Source: a virus. Taken from it: DNA of 64,000 bases. The position numbers and the translations under genes are program-made. The number at the start of each line of letters is the position of its first letter. Within the stretch, counting starts at the first letter, position 1. This document shows positions 16,867-26,112 of the stretch, one piece after another. Below the pieces are notes generated by a model, which was not told the origin of the DNA, did not search any database, and worked only from the letters and a program-made list of their open reading frames with translations. The stretch spans positions 1 through 64,000 of IMG/VR virus record IMGVR_UViG_3300031788_000002. The stretch is one strand, 5' to 3'.

Positions 16867-17061
16867 TTAGGTAGCGATGTACCCAAGTTTTGCGAGAATC
16901 AGCGTTCGCTGCTCATCCTCCTCTTGAACCTGTACCCACGTGCGCCCTGTCTCGTCCAGCGCGATGAGGATCGTGCATGCGCCGACGACAACGGTGATTG
17001 AGGCCCCTAACTTGCTCTGGGTGACAACGGCTTTGTTCTGGGTGACAACGGCTTTGTGCAA
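16867..17061 (-). CDS. Small protein, TTG start
   Basis: The 64-residue protein starts at TTG, supported by GGAGG 6 nt upstream and a class A promoter. It begins with a duplicated KAVVTQ unit, followed by a hydrophobic beta-like core (ASITVVVGACTILIAL). No family recognised. Confidence 0.6.
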   Translation of the reverse strand: MHKAVVTQNKAVVTQSKLGASITVVVGACTILIALDETGRTWVQVQEEDEQRTLILAKLGYIAT

Positions 17062-17075
17062 GGTGTACCTCCACT

Positions 17076-17180
17076 CTAGTTATACCCGTAGAGGTAGGAA
17101 TAATTCGGGTATCTCTTGAAAGAATTTGGTGTTACGCCAAAGCACTGGCTTAGCTCTTCAAGCGTTGGCTCTTCATGCAT
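17076..17180 (-). CDS. Micropeptide gene (34 aa)
   Basis: ATG 17180 sits close behind TTGGAGG with a class A promoter 37 nt upstream. The peptide starts MHEEPTLEELSQCFGV and ends Tyr/Asn-rich. Promoter and SD support it despite its size. Confidence 0.5.
   Translation of the reverse strand: MHEEPTLEELSQCFGVTPNSFKRYPNYSYLYGYN
17079..17086 (-). promoter_or_regulatory. Class A promoter element GGTATAAC
   Basis: Minus-strand GGTATAACTAGAG lies 17 nt before TTG 17061 and overlaps the end of the micropeptide gene. Confidence 0.5.
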
Positions 17181-17217
17181 TACCTCCAAGGAGAAGGCGG
17201 TCTTCTTCCCCGTGTTT

Positions 17218-17225
17218 GTTATACC
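17218..17225 (-). promoter_or_regulatory. Class A promoter element GGTATAAC
   Basis: Minus-strand GGTATAACAAACACGGGG lies 37 nt before ATG 17180 and diverges from the class B promoter of the large + gene. Confidence 0.5.
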
Positions 17226-17237
17226 CACTCCGCTTCT

Positions 17238-17246
17238 TGCTAGGAT
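17238..17246 (+). promoter_or_regulatory. Class B extended -10
   Basis: TGC-TAGGAT ends 8 nt before ATG 17255. Transcription probably starts at or just before the start codon. Confidence 0.5.
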
Positions 17247-17254
17247 TCTGACCC

Positions 17255-20200
17255 ATGTCCACCACCACGCCCCCAAGCATTGATCCCGATGAAGTCGCCG
17301 CTTCGGTTGCCAAGCTTGTACCCGGGGATCTGTCGACCCCTCTAGGAGCTCTCTCGACGAGAAACCTGTCCGTGTCCTGGGATGGGTTCCAACAGGCGGT
17401 TGTCGGGATGTTTATTTCGAGCAGTCAGGCTCCTTACTACGTTGTTAAATTGGCAAGAGACCGGCTTTTGACAGATATCAGCCACCTTATTCTCGAAGTA
17501 CAAGCCCTGAGCGCAGCGTGTTCGACAACGACCCGGCAGGTTCAACCGGTCACGAACATCGCGCCGTTGTCGAATGCTCAAGTTGCTCTTCAGGCTCTGA
17601 GTAAGGCCGCGGCTCAACGCACTGGGGTCTACCAGAACATCGCATCCATCCCAGCGTTCAACCGGCTCACTCAGAACGTCACCACCTTCTTGAAGACCGA
17701 AGGGGTGAAGGCCACACAGAGCGGACAATTGGTCAATACCCCCAGCCAGGCCAAGGGAACGCTGAGCGCTTCAGCTGTTCAACTTCGTACCGATTGGGAT
17801 GCCTTACTTACCAAGCTGACCTTGTGGTCGGGCAGTATGACGACCTATGCCGGCCTCAATCTCCCTGGTCTATTGAGCCAGACCATCTTGGGGAATGCCG
17901 CCGATGTCATGGCGCAGAACGTTCAGCAACTTCAGTCCCTTTCCCCCAACGACCGGCTGGGAGTACTGCGCTCTGTGGTGGTGGATACCGTGGCCATTCA
18001 AGCGACGGTTCAGGGCTTTGGCGCGCTGACGCCGCCCACGGTGTTCGTGCCCTTTACCGGGGTGGGTAAGCCCCTGGCCGATGCTCTTCATCCGGCAGCG
18101 CCAGCCACGCTTACCGCTGATTACCCTGGGGGCTACGCTGTGTACTTGGGCAAGGATACGCTGAGCTTGCTCCTCGATGGGCAGTACACCCAGACGATCC
18201 ATCCCCCGGGCTCGTTCGTAGCGCAGCAAGTTACCCCCACGGCCGGACCCTTTACGGTGCTCAGCGGTGTGACGCGCTTCAACGTTACCGTTGAGCAGAA
18301 CAGCGGGCCTACAACGCTTTCGACCTCGGAGCTCGTGACACTGCCCGTGGGCAGTAACCTGCCCTTGTGGACCATCGCTGATGCCATCAATCGGGGGGTT
18401 ACTCTGACCGAAGCGGGGGTCTATTTCATCGTTCAACAGACGGCCCAAGAGGTCACGGTGACGCCCACAAGCGACCCGGTGTCGTCAACCTTTACCCTCG
18501 AGAATGGGCTAACGTGGTCGGGGTTGAACGTCGACACAACCTTCTGGCTCATCCTCGCCGATACTCCCGCCGTGGGGCTGAGCCAGGTCTGGCAAATCAC
18601 GGGGGTAACGGGGGCCGTGGCCATCTGTACCCTCATCCATGGCGTGGTTACCCCCTTTCCCGCTCCTGTGGTCGCGACGGTGGGTACCCAGGCCAACCTG
18701 CGGCTGTACATCCGGTTGAAGAACCCGGCGACCGCGCTGCACTACGAACAAGCGCTGCGACTGACCGACGTGGACAGCGGGGCCTTGGCCCAGCTCTCCT
18801 TCTTCAGCGGCGCCGTGGCTACAAGCGCGCGAACAAGCGCGGCAACCCTCGCCCTCCTCATCAACCAGAGCACGGCCGCAGCAAGTCTTGATGGGACACC
18901 TCGGGTAACGGCCAGTACCGTATTTGTCCCCAACTTCTTCACCGGCCTGGGGAGAACATCGCCCACCGACCCCTTCAGCGTGACGTATTACCGGGGGCGC
19001 TCCGATGGGGTGAGCTTCGTTCCCAATAGCCCAACCACAACCGCGTTTACCGTGCCCACCCTAGCGGCCTCGGGCATCCTTCCGGGGGATGTCCTGGTCT
19101 TGCGAGCCACGAACAACGTGAACGATACGAACACGTGGGGGACGGTGGTGTCCATCACGGCCGACGGGGTCATCACCACAACCCTTACCCCCCTCGGTAC
19201 GGGCCCCGCGTTGATTGAGGTGGGCCCGAGCTTCTACCCCTTCTCGGACCAGCGCGCGGATGTTGAGCTCGCTATTGCCGAGCAACAGACCTTCGACGGC
19301 CAGTACCTGAACGCGATTACCCCCGGAGCGACCCCCCTCGATGTCAGGGTCACCAAGGCGCTCTTGGGTAATGTTGGGCCTGGCGGACAGCCTGTCTTTC
19401 TCCAGAACCTCCAGATGGGTCAGCGCTACGTGGTGTTGAATAGCCAGGACAGCACCACCGCGGGCGCGGTGCAGATCACTGGTCAGGGGAACTTTGATGC
19501 CTTCCTCGTGAACAGTACCCCTCGAAGCGCGGTGGCGATGGCGTCATGGGTAACGGTGCCCTCCCTTCCGAACAGTCTTCAACTGGGTGATCAATTCGAG
19601 CTCTACACGACCAAGGCGCTGACCCCGAGCTTTACGGCACTCATCACATCGGTCGATACCGCGGCCTCGGCGCTTGAGCTTAGTACCCCCTTGCCGGCGA
19701 ACCAACCCCCCTTCATGATGGACGTGACCTCAACGCTGCCCTTCGCCCGGGTGCGCAATACGGTAAATCAGTCCTTTGTGCAGGCATCACAGGTAGTGGA
19801 GGGGTGGCTCACGCTGCCTATGAACAATACAACCCAGGCGTTCCAATCCCTGGATGCGGCATTAAACCCGCTCATCGCCAACAGTAACCCGACCCAGGCG
19901 CAGGCTACGGTCGCGCTCACCATCTTCCAGAATATGTTGACGGCGCTCAGCAGCTTGATCGCCACGCTGCAAGGCTACACGGCCAACGTGGTCGAGGGTG
20001 TTGATAGCCTCATCAAGGGGTACCAGCAAAAGGGGCTAGATAAAGCCGTCGACATCTTGTTGATGGCCGACTTCGCTACCTTCTTTGGCCTGGACCAAGA
20101 CGACAGTAGCTACGCCGGCAGCTTGGCCAAGGCCATGAGCACCGTTCAAGTTACCGATTTCCCCGTTCGAAGAGATAACCGGGTCAATTCTACAGATACG

Positions 20201-20329
20201 GCGTCCGAGCAAACCCTCAGCCAGTTCGACGACGTCGACTTCGACTACACCCCCGACGTCACCGACCCCAACAAGCGCATCGATACGTCTGAGGGCAACA
20301 GCCCGAATATCAACCTGCCGAACACCTAG
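17255..20329 (+). CDS. Giant virion structural protein
   Basis: The 1024-residue protein has a helical N-terminal third (residues 1-250), a long beta-rich middle made of repeated hairpin-like modules, a helical segment near residues 880-960, and a charged C-terminal tail ending in an Asn/Pro-rich end. No enzyme motif or membrane segment is seen. Size and composition fit a tail or baseplate wedge protein. It is preceded by a class B promoter and stands alone as a late-type gene between accessory regions. Confidence 0.8.
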   Translation: MSTTTPPSIDPDEVAASVAKLVPGDLSTPLGALSTRNLSVSWDGFQQAVVGMFISSSQAPYYVVKLARDRLLTDISHLILEVQALSAACSTTTRQVQPVTNIAPLSNAQVALQALSKAAAQRTGVYQNIASIPAFNRLTQNVTTFLKTEGVKATQSGQLVNTPSQAKGTLSASAVQLRTDWDALLTKLTLWSGSMTTYAGLNLPGLLSQTILGNAADVMAQNVQQLQSLSPNDRLGVLRSVVVDTVAIQATVQGFGALTPPTVFVPFTGVGKPLADALHPAAPATLTADYPGGYAVYLGKDTLSLLLDGQYTQTIHPPGSFVAQQVTPTAGPFTVLSGVTRFNVTVEQNSGPTTLSTSELVTLPVGSNLPLWTIADAINRGVTLTEAGVYFIVQQTAQEVTVTPTSDPVSSTFTLENGLTWSGLNVDTTFWLILADTPAVGLSQVWQITGVTGAVAICTLIHGVVTPFPAPVVATVGTQANLRLYIRLKNPATALHYEQALRLTDVDSGALAQLSFFSGAVATSARTSAATLALLINQSTAAASLDGTPRVTASTVFVPNFFTGLGRTSPTDPFSVTYYRGRSDGVSFVPNSPTTTAFTVPTLAASGILPGDVLVLRATNNVNDTNTWGTVVSITADGVITTTLTPLGTGPALIEVGPSFYPFSDQRADVELAIAEQQTFDGQYLNAITPGATPLDVRVTKALLGNVGPGGQPVFLQNLQMGQRYVVLNSQDSTTAGAVQITGQGNFDAFLVNSTPRSAVAMASWVTVPSLPNSLQLGDQFELYTTKALTPSFTALITSVDTAASALELSTPLPANQPPFMMDVTSTLPFARVRNTVNQSFVQASQVVEGWLTLPMNNTTQAFQSLDAALNPLIANSNPTQAQATVALTIFQNMLTALSSLIATLQGYTANVVEGVDSLIKGYQQKGLDKAVDILLMADFATFFGLDQDDSSYAGSLAKAMSTVQVTDFPVRRDNRVNSTDTASEQTLSQFDDVDFDYTPDVTDPNKRIDTSEGNSPNINLPNT

Positions 20330-20338
20330 GAGGAAGGC

Positions 20339-20752
20339 GTGAATGATGCATTTAGTAACTACTGCCTGCTCGAGAAAGAGCTGCGTGCCGTTCAATTGAA
20401 GAATGACAACGTCGAGTCACAAGAAGAAAACGCCATCCTTGCGATTATGGACAGCGTCTTGAGTAGTGAGTGTACTGTCTACGTGCCCCCTCTTCCCGAG
20501 GAACCACCACGCAAGTGGGTGTTCCTTAGTCAAGAAGAAGCAATGACGCTGCTCGAATGCATGGTGAGAAGTCTCGAGGAGATGGCCAGCAAGAATCCAA
20601 ACCGCCCTCTGGGCGATTACTGGCTGCTCATGCGAAGGAACGCGGACTTCAACAAGGCACTGGCGGCTTTGTTGATGAACGACCAGAAAGCATTGGAAGA
20701 AGTAGCGCGCGTAGGGTTGCCTGACATCGTGGTGAAAAACGAAACGCTTTGA
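20339..20752 (+). CDS. Uncharacterised protein, GTG start
   Basis: The 137-residue protein starts at GTG behind a perfect AGGAGG SD. It is helical with a Pro-rich loop (VPPLPEEPPRKW). No family recognised. The frame stays open after its TGA into the next gene, in the same frame, so the stop may be a nonsense interruption. Confidence 0.75.
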   Translation: MNDAFSNYCLLEKELRAVQLKNDNVESQEENAILAIMDSVLSSECTVYVPPLPEEPPRKWVFLSQEEAMTLLECMVRSLEEMASKNPNRPLGDYWLLMRRNADFNKALAALLMNDQKALEEVARVGLPDIVVKNETL

Positions 20753-20863
20753 GCTCATTCACTGAACTCTGAAGAAGAACCAACGAGGACGCTAAGGAGC
20801 AAGTGGCCGAAAGACGTAAGTTTTGCAGCAAAATCCATCGCGGATGCTGAGGACGAGCGCGTC

Positions 20864-21226
20864 ATGAACACGATGAGGGTGTTCACAGAGTCGAACCTCG
20901 ACTCGTACTCGCTGCTGATCTGGGAGGTGCTTTCGGAAGAAGTGCAACTGTACTTGCTGCCGAACTCGTTCCTCGACAGCGAAGATATAGCTGTACTGCA
21001 AGCCGCTCAGGGCAGCTACATCAACAGCGTAGTAACGTCACCGCCGGCGGAGGTAGCGCTCGACAAGATCAACAGTGCAGTCTGCAAGAAGGCAGAGCAC
21101 GTCAACGAAACGTTTCAAGGGACGCGGTGGGCGCAGCGCTACTCGAAGTACTTGTGGGCAGAGTACGCCCACGCTCCGATCAAGCGCATCGTCACCTGCG
21201 TCTATCAAGCTGGGTTCATGCTGTAG
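20864..21226 (+). CDS. Uncharacterised protein
   Basis: The 120-residue mixed alpha/beta protein has no recognised family. ATG 20864 has GAGGA about 12 nt upstream. The same frame is open back to the TGA at 20750 and reads like coding sequence (KWPKDVSFAAKSIADAEDER), so the true start may be a non-ATG codon, or the gene may be the 3' part of the previous one. Confidence 0.65.
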   Translation: MNTMRVFTESNLDSYSLLIWEVLSEEVQLYLLPNSFLDSEDIAVLQAAQGSYINSVVTSPPAEVALDKINSAVCKKAEHVNETFQGTRWAQRYSKYLWAEYAHAPIKRIVTCVYQAGFML

Positions 21227-21289
21227 GAGAGTCCATGGGCATCAACCACCACCGAAAGAAGGGCGCATGAACACGCTTGGGAGGCATCG

Positions 21290-21541
21290 ATGATTTGCAC
21301 GCGCTGTGCGGGGACCGGATTCATCAACACCCACCAGCTTCCCGACGAGGTGGACGTTGACGACCACGATGCAATGCGCGCGTGGATCGCTGACGACGCC
21401 AACGCGCCGCACGACGTTCAGGTGTGCGACTGCTGCGGCGACGGGGACGAGTGGCACGGTAAGCCGGGCGAGCACGACGAGGACCGGTTCGGACGCGAGG
21501 GGCCCTGCGGCTATAATATGGGTCTCCCGGAGTGCATTTAA
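21290..21541 (+). CDS. Small DnaJ-type zinc-ribbon protein
   Basis: The 83-residue acidic protein follows GGGAGG. CTRCAGTGF near the N-terminus and CDCCGDGDEW midway resemble the CxxCxGxG repeats of the DnaJ zinc domain, giving a likely zinc site. Further Cys residues lie at the C-terminus. No J-domain is present. Confidence 0.7.
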   Translation: MICTRCAGTGFINTHQLPDEVDVDDHDAMRAWIADDANAPHDVQVCDCCGDGDEWHGKPGEHDEDRFGREGPCGYNMGLPECI

Positions 21542-21595
21542 TCCATGAACCTATCAGGGTCAGAACGAACTAATACAAACAGAGGAGATATGACG

Positions 21596-23545
21596 ATGAA
21601 CACCTATGACAACTCATGCCGCGGACTCTACTCCTTCACGGCGGGCGCCGACCCCGACACTGGCATCGCCTATGACGCGCATCTCGAGCACCTCCCGTTG
21701 CTACAACAGTACGCCGACGGATGGGTGGCTAACGCGCGCTCTACCGTGCCGATGACCGAGGAGGACCGAACGATCACGGAGGCGGCTGTCCGTGCCCAAT
21801 ACCGCAACGCGGGCCGGCCGGAGCCTAAGACGGTGGTCTTCGCGCGTGGTCCGGTGACTGGGCACGTAGCCGCTCGCATCGCGTCCGGGATTTGGTACCT
21901 GCGGCAGCACCCGGAGGTGCAAGTCAAGGTGTTTGGGCACCTGTTGTCGGATCGTGGGCTGAAGGACGCGATCCTGCCGACATGCCGTATCGCGTTCGGA
22001 GAGCCGGTGAATCGAGTGCTACCGAAGAGATCCGTTGCCGCCGATGCCGCTGCCGCTGTCGCTGCCGATGCCGCCGCTTACGCTGCCGCTTACGCTGCCG
22101 ATGCCGATGCCGATGCCGCTGACGCTGCCGATGCCGCTGTCGCTGTCGCCGCCGCCGCCGATGCCGCTGCCGCTGCCGCTGTCGCTGCCGATGCCGCCGC
22201 TTACGCTGCCGCTTACGCTGCCGCTGCCGATGTCGCTGACGCTGCCGCTGACGCTGACGCTGACGCTGCCGATGTCGCTGTCGCTGCCGCTGCCGCCGCC
22301 GATTCCGCTGTCGCTGCCGATGCCGCGGCCGATGCCGCCGCCGCCGCCTCTTACGCTTACGCTGCCGCTGCCGATGTCGCTGCCGCTGTCGCTGCCGCCG
22401 CCGCCGCCGCTGACGCTGCCGCTGCCGATGTCGCTGTCGCTGACGCTGCCGATGTCGCTGCCGCGTGGCCCCTGGTCCTGTTCCTTTTGCGCTGCTGCGG
22501 GTACTACCGATATTGGCGCCGGTGGACGGACGGCGGCAACTTGTGGGTCTGGCGGAAGGTGCGACTCGGCTTCTTCCGCGAGGTGGCCCAGCTCCCGATC
22601 GATTGGACGAAGTGGATCCCGTACGAGGAGGCTGCGCGACACGCCGGGCCCCGATTCCACCGTGCGAACTTCGCGATCGTAAGTGACCGGTCTACCGCGT
22701 TTTGCCAGGACGATCGGAATCGACTGCACTGCGAAGATGGCCCGGCTCTCGCGTGGCGCGACGGGATCAAGCTCTACTACTGGCACGGCACCAAGGTCAG
22801 CCAGTGCCTGATCGAGGATCCAGAGTCCTACTCTCGCGAAGAGATCATGGCGGAGCCCAATAGCGAGGTCGTTCGCGCGCTTGCGGAGCGAATGGGCTGG
22901 GACGCGTTTCTCGAGCGCGTCGGAGCAACCGTCGTGGATCGTGGCGTGGACGAGCACACGGAGCTTGCGTATGAGCTGCTGGCGCTAGACCACAAGTTCG
23001 GCGACAAGCAGCCGAAACTACTGCGCATGCAGTCACCGGTTGAACACGACGGATCGCAGCCCCGGTACGCCGAGACCATCCCCTCCGAGATCGCGACGTG
23101 GCAGGCGGCTCGCGCCTGGAAATTCCCGCGCCCTGACGGATCGTGGCCGATTGCGGCGGAGTGCAACGCCGATCCGCGACTCGTTTTCGCCTACGAGGAC
23201 GGGATCGCGGTCAGCGGCGAGACGACGCACTACGCGCGACAGGGAGACGTGTGTATCCAGGTGATCGAACCCATATCGCTCGAAGGCCGCACAGAGGTAC
23301 CGCGCGCCGCGGAGGGGCTCGTACTGCGGCGTGGCACCGCCGCGGGTAACGCGCATGTAATTCGAGAAAATGGAGCTCGTCTCTACACGCCAGGAGACGT
23401 CAAGGGATCGACGCTGCTCATCGTCGACGCGGCTGTGGCTCTTGAGCACGCACAGCACTTCGACGTACCCTTCGTGCCGCAGTGGTATCGGATCATGCCG
23501 GCGCGGACTGGCACCGACGAGGCGTGGGCAGCCGTCGAAGACTAG
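21596..23545 (+). CDS. DUF6745-like protein with large Ala/Asp-rich insert
   Basis: The protein has 649 residues. ATG 21596 lies 8 nt after AGGAG; the frame is open back to ATG 21545. A normal N-terminal domain (about 140 residues) is followed by about 145 residues of almost only Ala, Asp, Val and Tyr (nt 22035-22465). A Trp/Arg-rich stretch and a C-terminal domain follow. That domain has the LHCEDGPAL and LYYWHG segments that I associate with DUF6745 proteins, a family of unknown function. The insert is trinucleotide-type low complexity. Confidence 0.75.
   Translation: MNTYDNSCRGLYSFTAGADPDTGIAYDAHLEHLPLLQQYADGWVANARSTVPMTEEDRTITEAAVRAQYRNAGRPEPKTVVFARGPVTGHVAARIASGIWYLRQHPEVQVKVFGHLLSDRGLKDAILPTCRIAFGEPVNRVLPKRSVAADAAAAVAADAAAYAAAYAADADADAADAADAAVAVAAAADAAAAAAVAADAAAYAAAYAAAADVADAAADADADAADVAVAAAAAADSAVAADAAADAAAAASYAYAAAADVAAAVAAAAAAADAAAADVAVADAADVAAAWPLVLFLLRCCGYYRYWRRWTDGGNLWVWRKVRLGFFREVAQLPIDWTKWIPYEEAARHAGPRFHRANFAIVSDRSTAFCQDDRNRLHCEDGPALAWRDGIKLYYWHGTKVSQCLIEDPESYSREEIMAEPNSEVVRALAERMGWDAFLERVGATVVDRGVDEHTELAYELLALDHKFGDKQPKLLRMQSPVEHDGSQPRYAETIPSEIATWQAARAWKFPRPDGSWPIAAECNADPRLVFAYEDGIAVSGETTHYARQGDVCIQVIEPISLEGRTEVPRAAEGLVLRRGTAAGNAHVIRENGARLYTPGDVKGSTLLIVDAAVALEHAQHFDVPFVPQWYRIMPARTGTDEAWAAVED
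22035..22465. repeat. GCT/GCC/GAT low-complexity expansion
   Basis: About 430 bp are built almost entirely from GCN and GAN codons in hexamer-like runs. All three shadow frames on either strand stay open through it, so long ORFs there are artefacts. Confidence 0.9.
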
Positions 23546-23589
23546 CGTCCGTACGTTGGGCTTAGTGAGCGAAGGGAGGGCGAAGGACC

Positions 23590-23892
23590 TCAGCCTGCTT
23601 GAGGCGCAGCGGGCGGGTTCAGGATGGCATTGATCGAGGGCATGAGCGTCGCAACGGGGTCGACGCCGAGAGCCTTCATGTTCAGCGCCATCCAGCTCAG
23701 CGTCGTGGTGATGCTGCCTTGTGCGTCCGACGTGAACTTCGTGAGGACGGGGGCGGCAGCGTTCTGGGCTGCCGTGAGGGCAGCCTGGGCCGCATTGATG
23801 TTGTTGATGGCGGTCTGAAGCGCTACGCCGTCGGTCTGCAGAACGCCTTCGGCGGTTTCGACGTCATTGAGCGTGGGCGAATTATTGGGCAT
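23590..23892 (-). CDS. Small Ala/Asn-rich helical protein
   Basis: The 100-residue protein starts at ATG 23892 behind AAAGGA. Helical heptad-like content (INNINAAQAALTAAQNAA) and a Pro/Ala tail are visible. It is transcribed against its neighbours. No family recognised. Confidence 0.7.
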   Translation of the reverse strand: MPNNSPTLNDVETAEGVLQTDGVALQTAINNINAAQAALTAAQNAAAPVLTKFTSDAQGSITTTLSWMALNMKALGVDPVATLMPSINAILNPPAAPQAG

Positions 23893-23975
23893 TGGTGAAT
23901 CCTTTCGCCCGTAGGCTAGCGCCTCCTTCCTTATTTTGGGAATACGTTTTCGAATTGTCACCGTCTTGAAACGAT

Positions 23976-23984
23976 TGGTAGGTT
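23976..23984 (+). promoter_or_regulatory. Class B extended -10, leaderless-type
   Basis: TGG-TAGGTT ends 7 nt before ATG 23992; no SD is present. Confidence 0.45.
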
Positions 23985-23991
23985 TCGGGTC

Positions 23992-24273
23992 ATGTCATCT
24001 GTAACGAATATACAGGCACGAGGCATTACATCAGCGGATCTGAATGAGTTGGTGATTCAAGCAGCGCTGGCAAAAGCGGCGCGAATTAACCGGGAAGGGC
24101 TGAGTGAACAAATCTTCTTTTTGAAGTCCGAGGGCATGCTTGACAGCCAACTTCTGGCGGCGGCCGTAGCGCGGCGTGATGCGCGGGAAGAAGCCGCGGC
24201 ACCGGTAGCGCAAGAAGAGCTGCGAACGCTATATCAACGCGTGGCCGGCTACGACCCCGAGGAGAGCAAATAG
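23992..24273 (+). CDS. Small helical protein
   Basis: The 93-residue helical protein is Ala/Glu-rich in its second half. It starts in a leaderless context. A 15-codon ORF (24291-24338) lies between it and the next gene and overlaps the next ATG (ATGA); it may serve for coupling. Confidence 0.65.
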   Translation: MSSVTNIQARGITSADLNELVIQAALAKAARINREGLSEQIFFLKSEGMLDSQLLAAAVARRDAREEAAAPVAQEELRTLYQRVAGYDPEESK

Positions 24274-24334
24274 CGGACAACGTCAAGCGCATGACCCGGT
24301 TCAAGCTCGCCGTTTTGAAGGAGGTCGCGACGCT

Positions 24335-24652
24335 ATGAGCATCGTAAAGCCCACGGAGAACGAAGTGTTTGTTCTCGTGAACATCCCCCTTGCGGCGGGC
24401 TTCGATAAGTACGACGCAGCCTCGCTGCGCTTAATGACGAAGTACTATGCCGCCAAAGAAGAAGATCCGCCGCAAGAGCTTCGCAGCCAAGATACTCTAG
24501 CGGCATACCGTACCCACGATCGCTTGAAGAGCACCGAACGAGCGGTAGCTCTACGCAGGCATCGGCCCGTCAGCTTTGCGTTAGCCACGATGGTTCATTT
24601 GGAGGATGGGACGTCGCTCATCGAACGTAAACGTCTACGAAAGAGATATTAA
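24335..24652 (+). CDS. Uncharacterised basic protein
   Basis: The 105-residue protein follows AAGGAGG. It has a hydrophobic N-terminal strand (EVFVLVNIPLA) and a basic C-terminus (RKRLRKRY). No family recognised. The next gene starts immediately at GTG 24653. Confidence 0.7.
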   Translation: MSIVKPTENEVFVLVNIPLAAGFDKYDAASLRLMTKYYAAKEEDPPQELRSQDTLAAYRTHDRLKSTERAVALRRHRPVSFALATMVHLEDGTSLIERKRLRKRY

Positions 24653-25177
24653 GTGAGCCAGCCTCTGTGGAAGTACAGGCAACTGAAGAACGACAACAAG
24701 CTGCTGTGCGTGGATCATTCGCTTACGCGGCGCCACTGTCCTGAAATTCTTATAGCTGAAGAAATTAACGACACGGACCCCAGCAGGTTCGCGGTGTTCC
24801 GGGTACCTCTTGAGCGTTTGCAGTTGGGCGCGGATGGTCGCCTTGTGGATGTCATCGATGGCAAGGGGCAGCCACACACCGTTTGGTTTGAAGACGACGT
24901 ACATAACTCCGCGAAGTGCGGGAACAAGCCCGGGCCATGCGCGACGTGCCACAAGTACATCAGCCATTCCTTAACAGCCGCTGCGGAAACGGCGGGGGTC
25001 TATTTCATCGGAAGCTTGCGTAAGCAGTTCTGTGCGTCAAACGTTCTTACGCGATGGCGAGCCTACGAGGTTGTTGCGGGTTATCAAGGCTGGATGCCCT
25101 TCGACCCGTACCCGAAAGAGCTGACGGAAGAGGATTTCGAACACTACTGGGCGCTATTACCAAGAGAGGGGGCGTAG
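24653..25177 (+). CDS. Uncharacterised protein with Cys cluster
   Basis: The 174-residue protein starts at GTG directly after the previous TAA. A CGNKPGPCATCHKY segment near residue 90 looks like a metal site. No family recognised. It precedes the exonuclease by a few bases and is probably in the same operon. Confidence 0.7.
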   Translation: MSQPLWKYRQLKNDNKLLCVDHSLTRRHCPEILIAEEINDTDPSRFAVFRVPLERLQLGADGRLVDVIDGKGQPHTVWFEDDVHNSAKCGNKPGPCATCHKYISHSLTAAAETAGVYFIGSLRKQFCASNVLTRWRAYEVVAGYQGWMPFDPYPKELTEEDFEHYWALLPREGA

Positions 25178-25236
25178 ACAACATGAGTGACGATGAAACG
25201 CAGCAGTCGGCGAAGATCGTCATCGGGAGGAAAGAA

Positions 25237-26097
25237 ATGACGCTGAATAGAGTCTTGATCTTGGATACCGAGACAACGGGCTTGGAAGAAGATGCGGTGT
25301 GCATCGAGGTCGCCGTGGCGCTCTACAGCGTGAAGCACGGAGCGGTCATCGAAACGTACTCATCACTGATTCGTCATAACGCCAACCCCGCCGAAGCCAT
25401 CAACGGAATCCCCGTTGATATTCTCCTAACTGCTCCGGAGTGCGATTGGGTATGGAAGAAGGTGCGTGCGCTGGTGTACGAAGTCGATGCGATTGTGGCG
25501 CACAACGCGGCTTTCGATAGGCGCTTCGTACCCATGACAGTAACCTGTTATACCCCCTGGATCTGCTCGTGCGACGACCTCATTTGGCCGAAGGCCCCGA
25601 AGCCGGGCATGAACCTCGTGGGCTTGGCCCTAGCGCACGGGCTCGGCGTGGCCCACGCCCACCGAGCAGCCGCGGACGTTGAGCTCCTCTGCCGGCTCCT
25701 TACGCGCGTGCGGGAGACGGTGGGCAGCTTGGAGCCCTTTCTTCGCTATGGCCTGCGCCCCAAGGCGCTCTTCCAGGCGCTCGTTCCCAAACCTGGGGCC
25801 GAAGCCAAGGCCGCGGGCTTTCGCTTCGATTGGGACACCCGGCAATGGCTGCGCACCATGGCGGTAGAGGACGCGGCTAAGCTGCCGTTCAAAACCCAGG
25901 AGGTCACCCGTGAAGGCGTTAAACGTGCGCTGTGTAAGAAGCACGAACACTCGGCCACGGTGACCGTACGTTGTCCTGTGTGCAAGGCCAGTAGGAACAT
26001 CAAGCCGTACGAATTCGCCGCCGATGACTTTCCGCTGTGTGAAAAGGATGGCAGTCCCATGCTGCCCGTGAAAGCAGCGTCGGCACCCAACGCATAA
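25237..26097 (+). CDS. DnaQ-type 3'-5' exonuclease with zinc ribbon
   Basis: The 286-residue enzyme has ExoI (DTETTG, Asp10 and Glu12), ExoII (HNAAFDRRF) and ExoIII (HRAAADVE) motifs of DEDDh exonucleases, so it should remove 3' nucleotides. The second half carries a segment like AKAAGFRFDWDTRQWLRTM, which resembles the DUF5710 type found after such domains. A C-terminal zinc ribbon follows (CKKHEH, CPVCKA, LCEKDG). ATG 25237 has a strong GGGAGG SD and fits the domain edge; ATG 25183 is in frame with a weaker site. Probably replication proofreading or DNA turnover. Confidence 0.9.
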   Translation: MTLNRVLILDTETTGLEEDAVCIEVAVALYSVKHGAVIETYSSLIRHNANPAEAINGIPVDILLTAPECDWVWKKVRALVYEVDAIVAHNAAFDRRFVPMTVTCYTPWICSCDDLIWPKAPKPGMNLVGLALAHGLGVAHAHRAAADVELLCRLLTRVRETVGSLEPFLRYGLRPKALFQALVPKPGAEAKAAGFRFDWDTRQWLRTMAVEDAAKLPFKTQEVTREGVKRALCKKHEHSATVTVRCPVCKASRNIKPYEFAADDFPLCEKDGSPMLPVKAASAPNA

Positions 26098-26112
26098 ATA
26101 GCGGTGTGCGCG

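Noticed and set aside
17218-17225. GTTATACC read on the + strand as a -10 for the 1024-residue gene
   Set aside because: The motif matches the minus-strand class A family with conserved downstream bases, and TGC-TAGGAT is better placed for the + gene.
20750-20752. Opal recoding of the genome
   Set aside because: TGA is a normal stop for many well-supported genes here, including the sigma-factor region, baseplate W-like and nucleotidase genes.
22019-22957. Minus-strand Gly/Ser-rich and plus-strand Pro/Leu-rich ORFs
   Set aside because: They are alternative readings of the GCN/GAN low-complexity expansion, which keeps all frames open.
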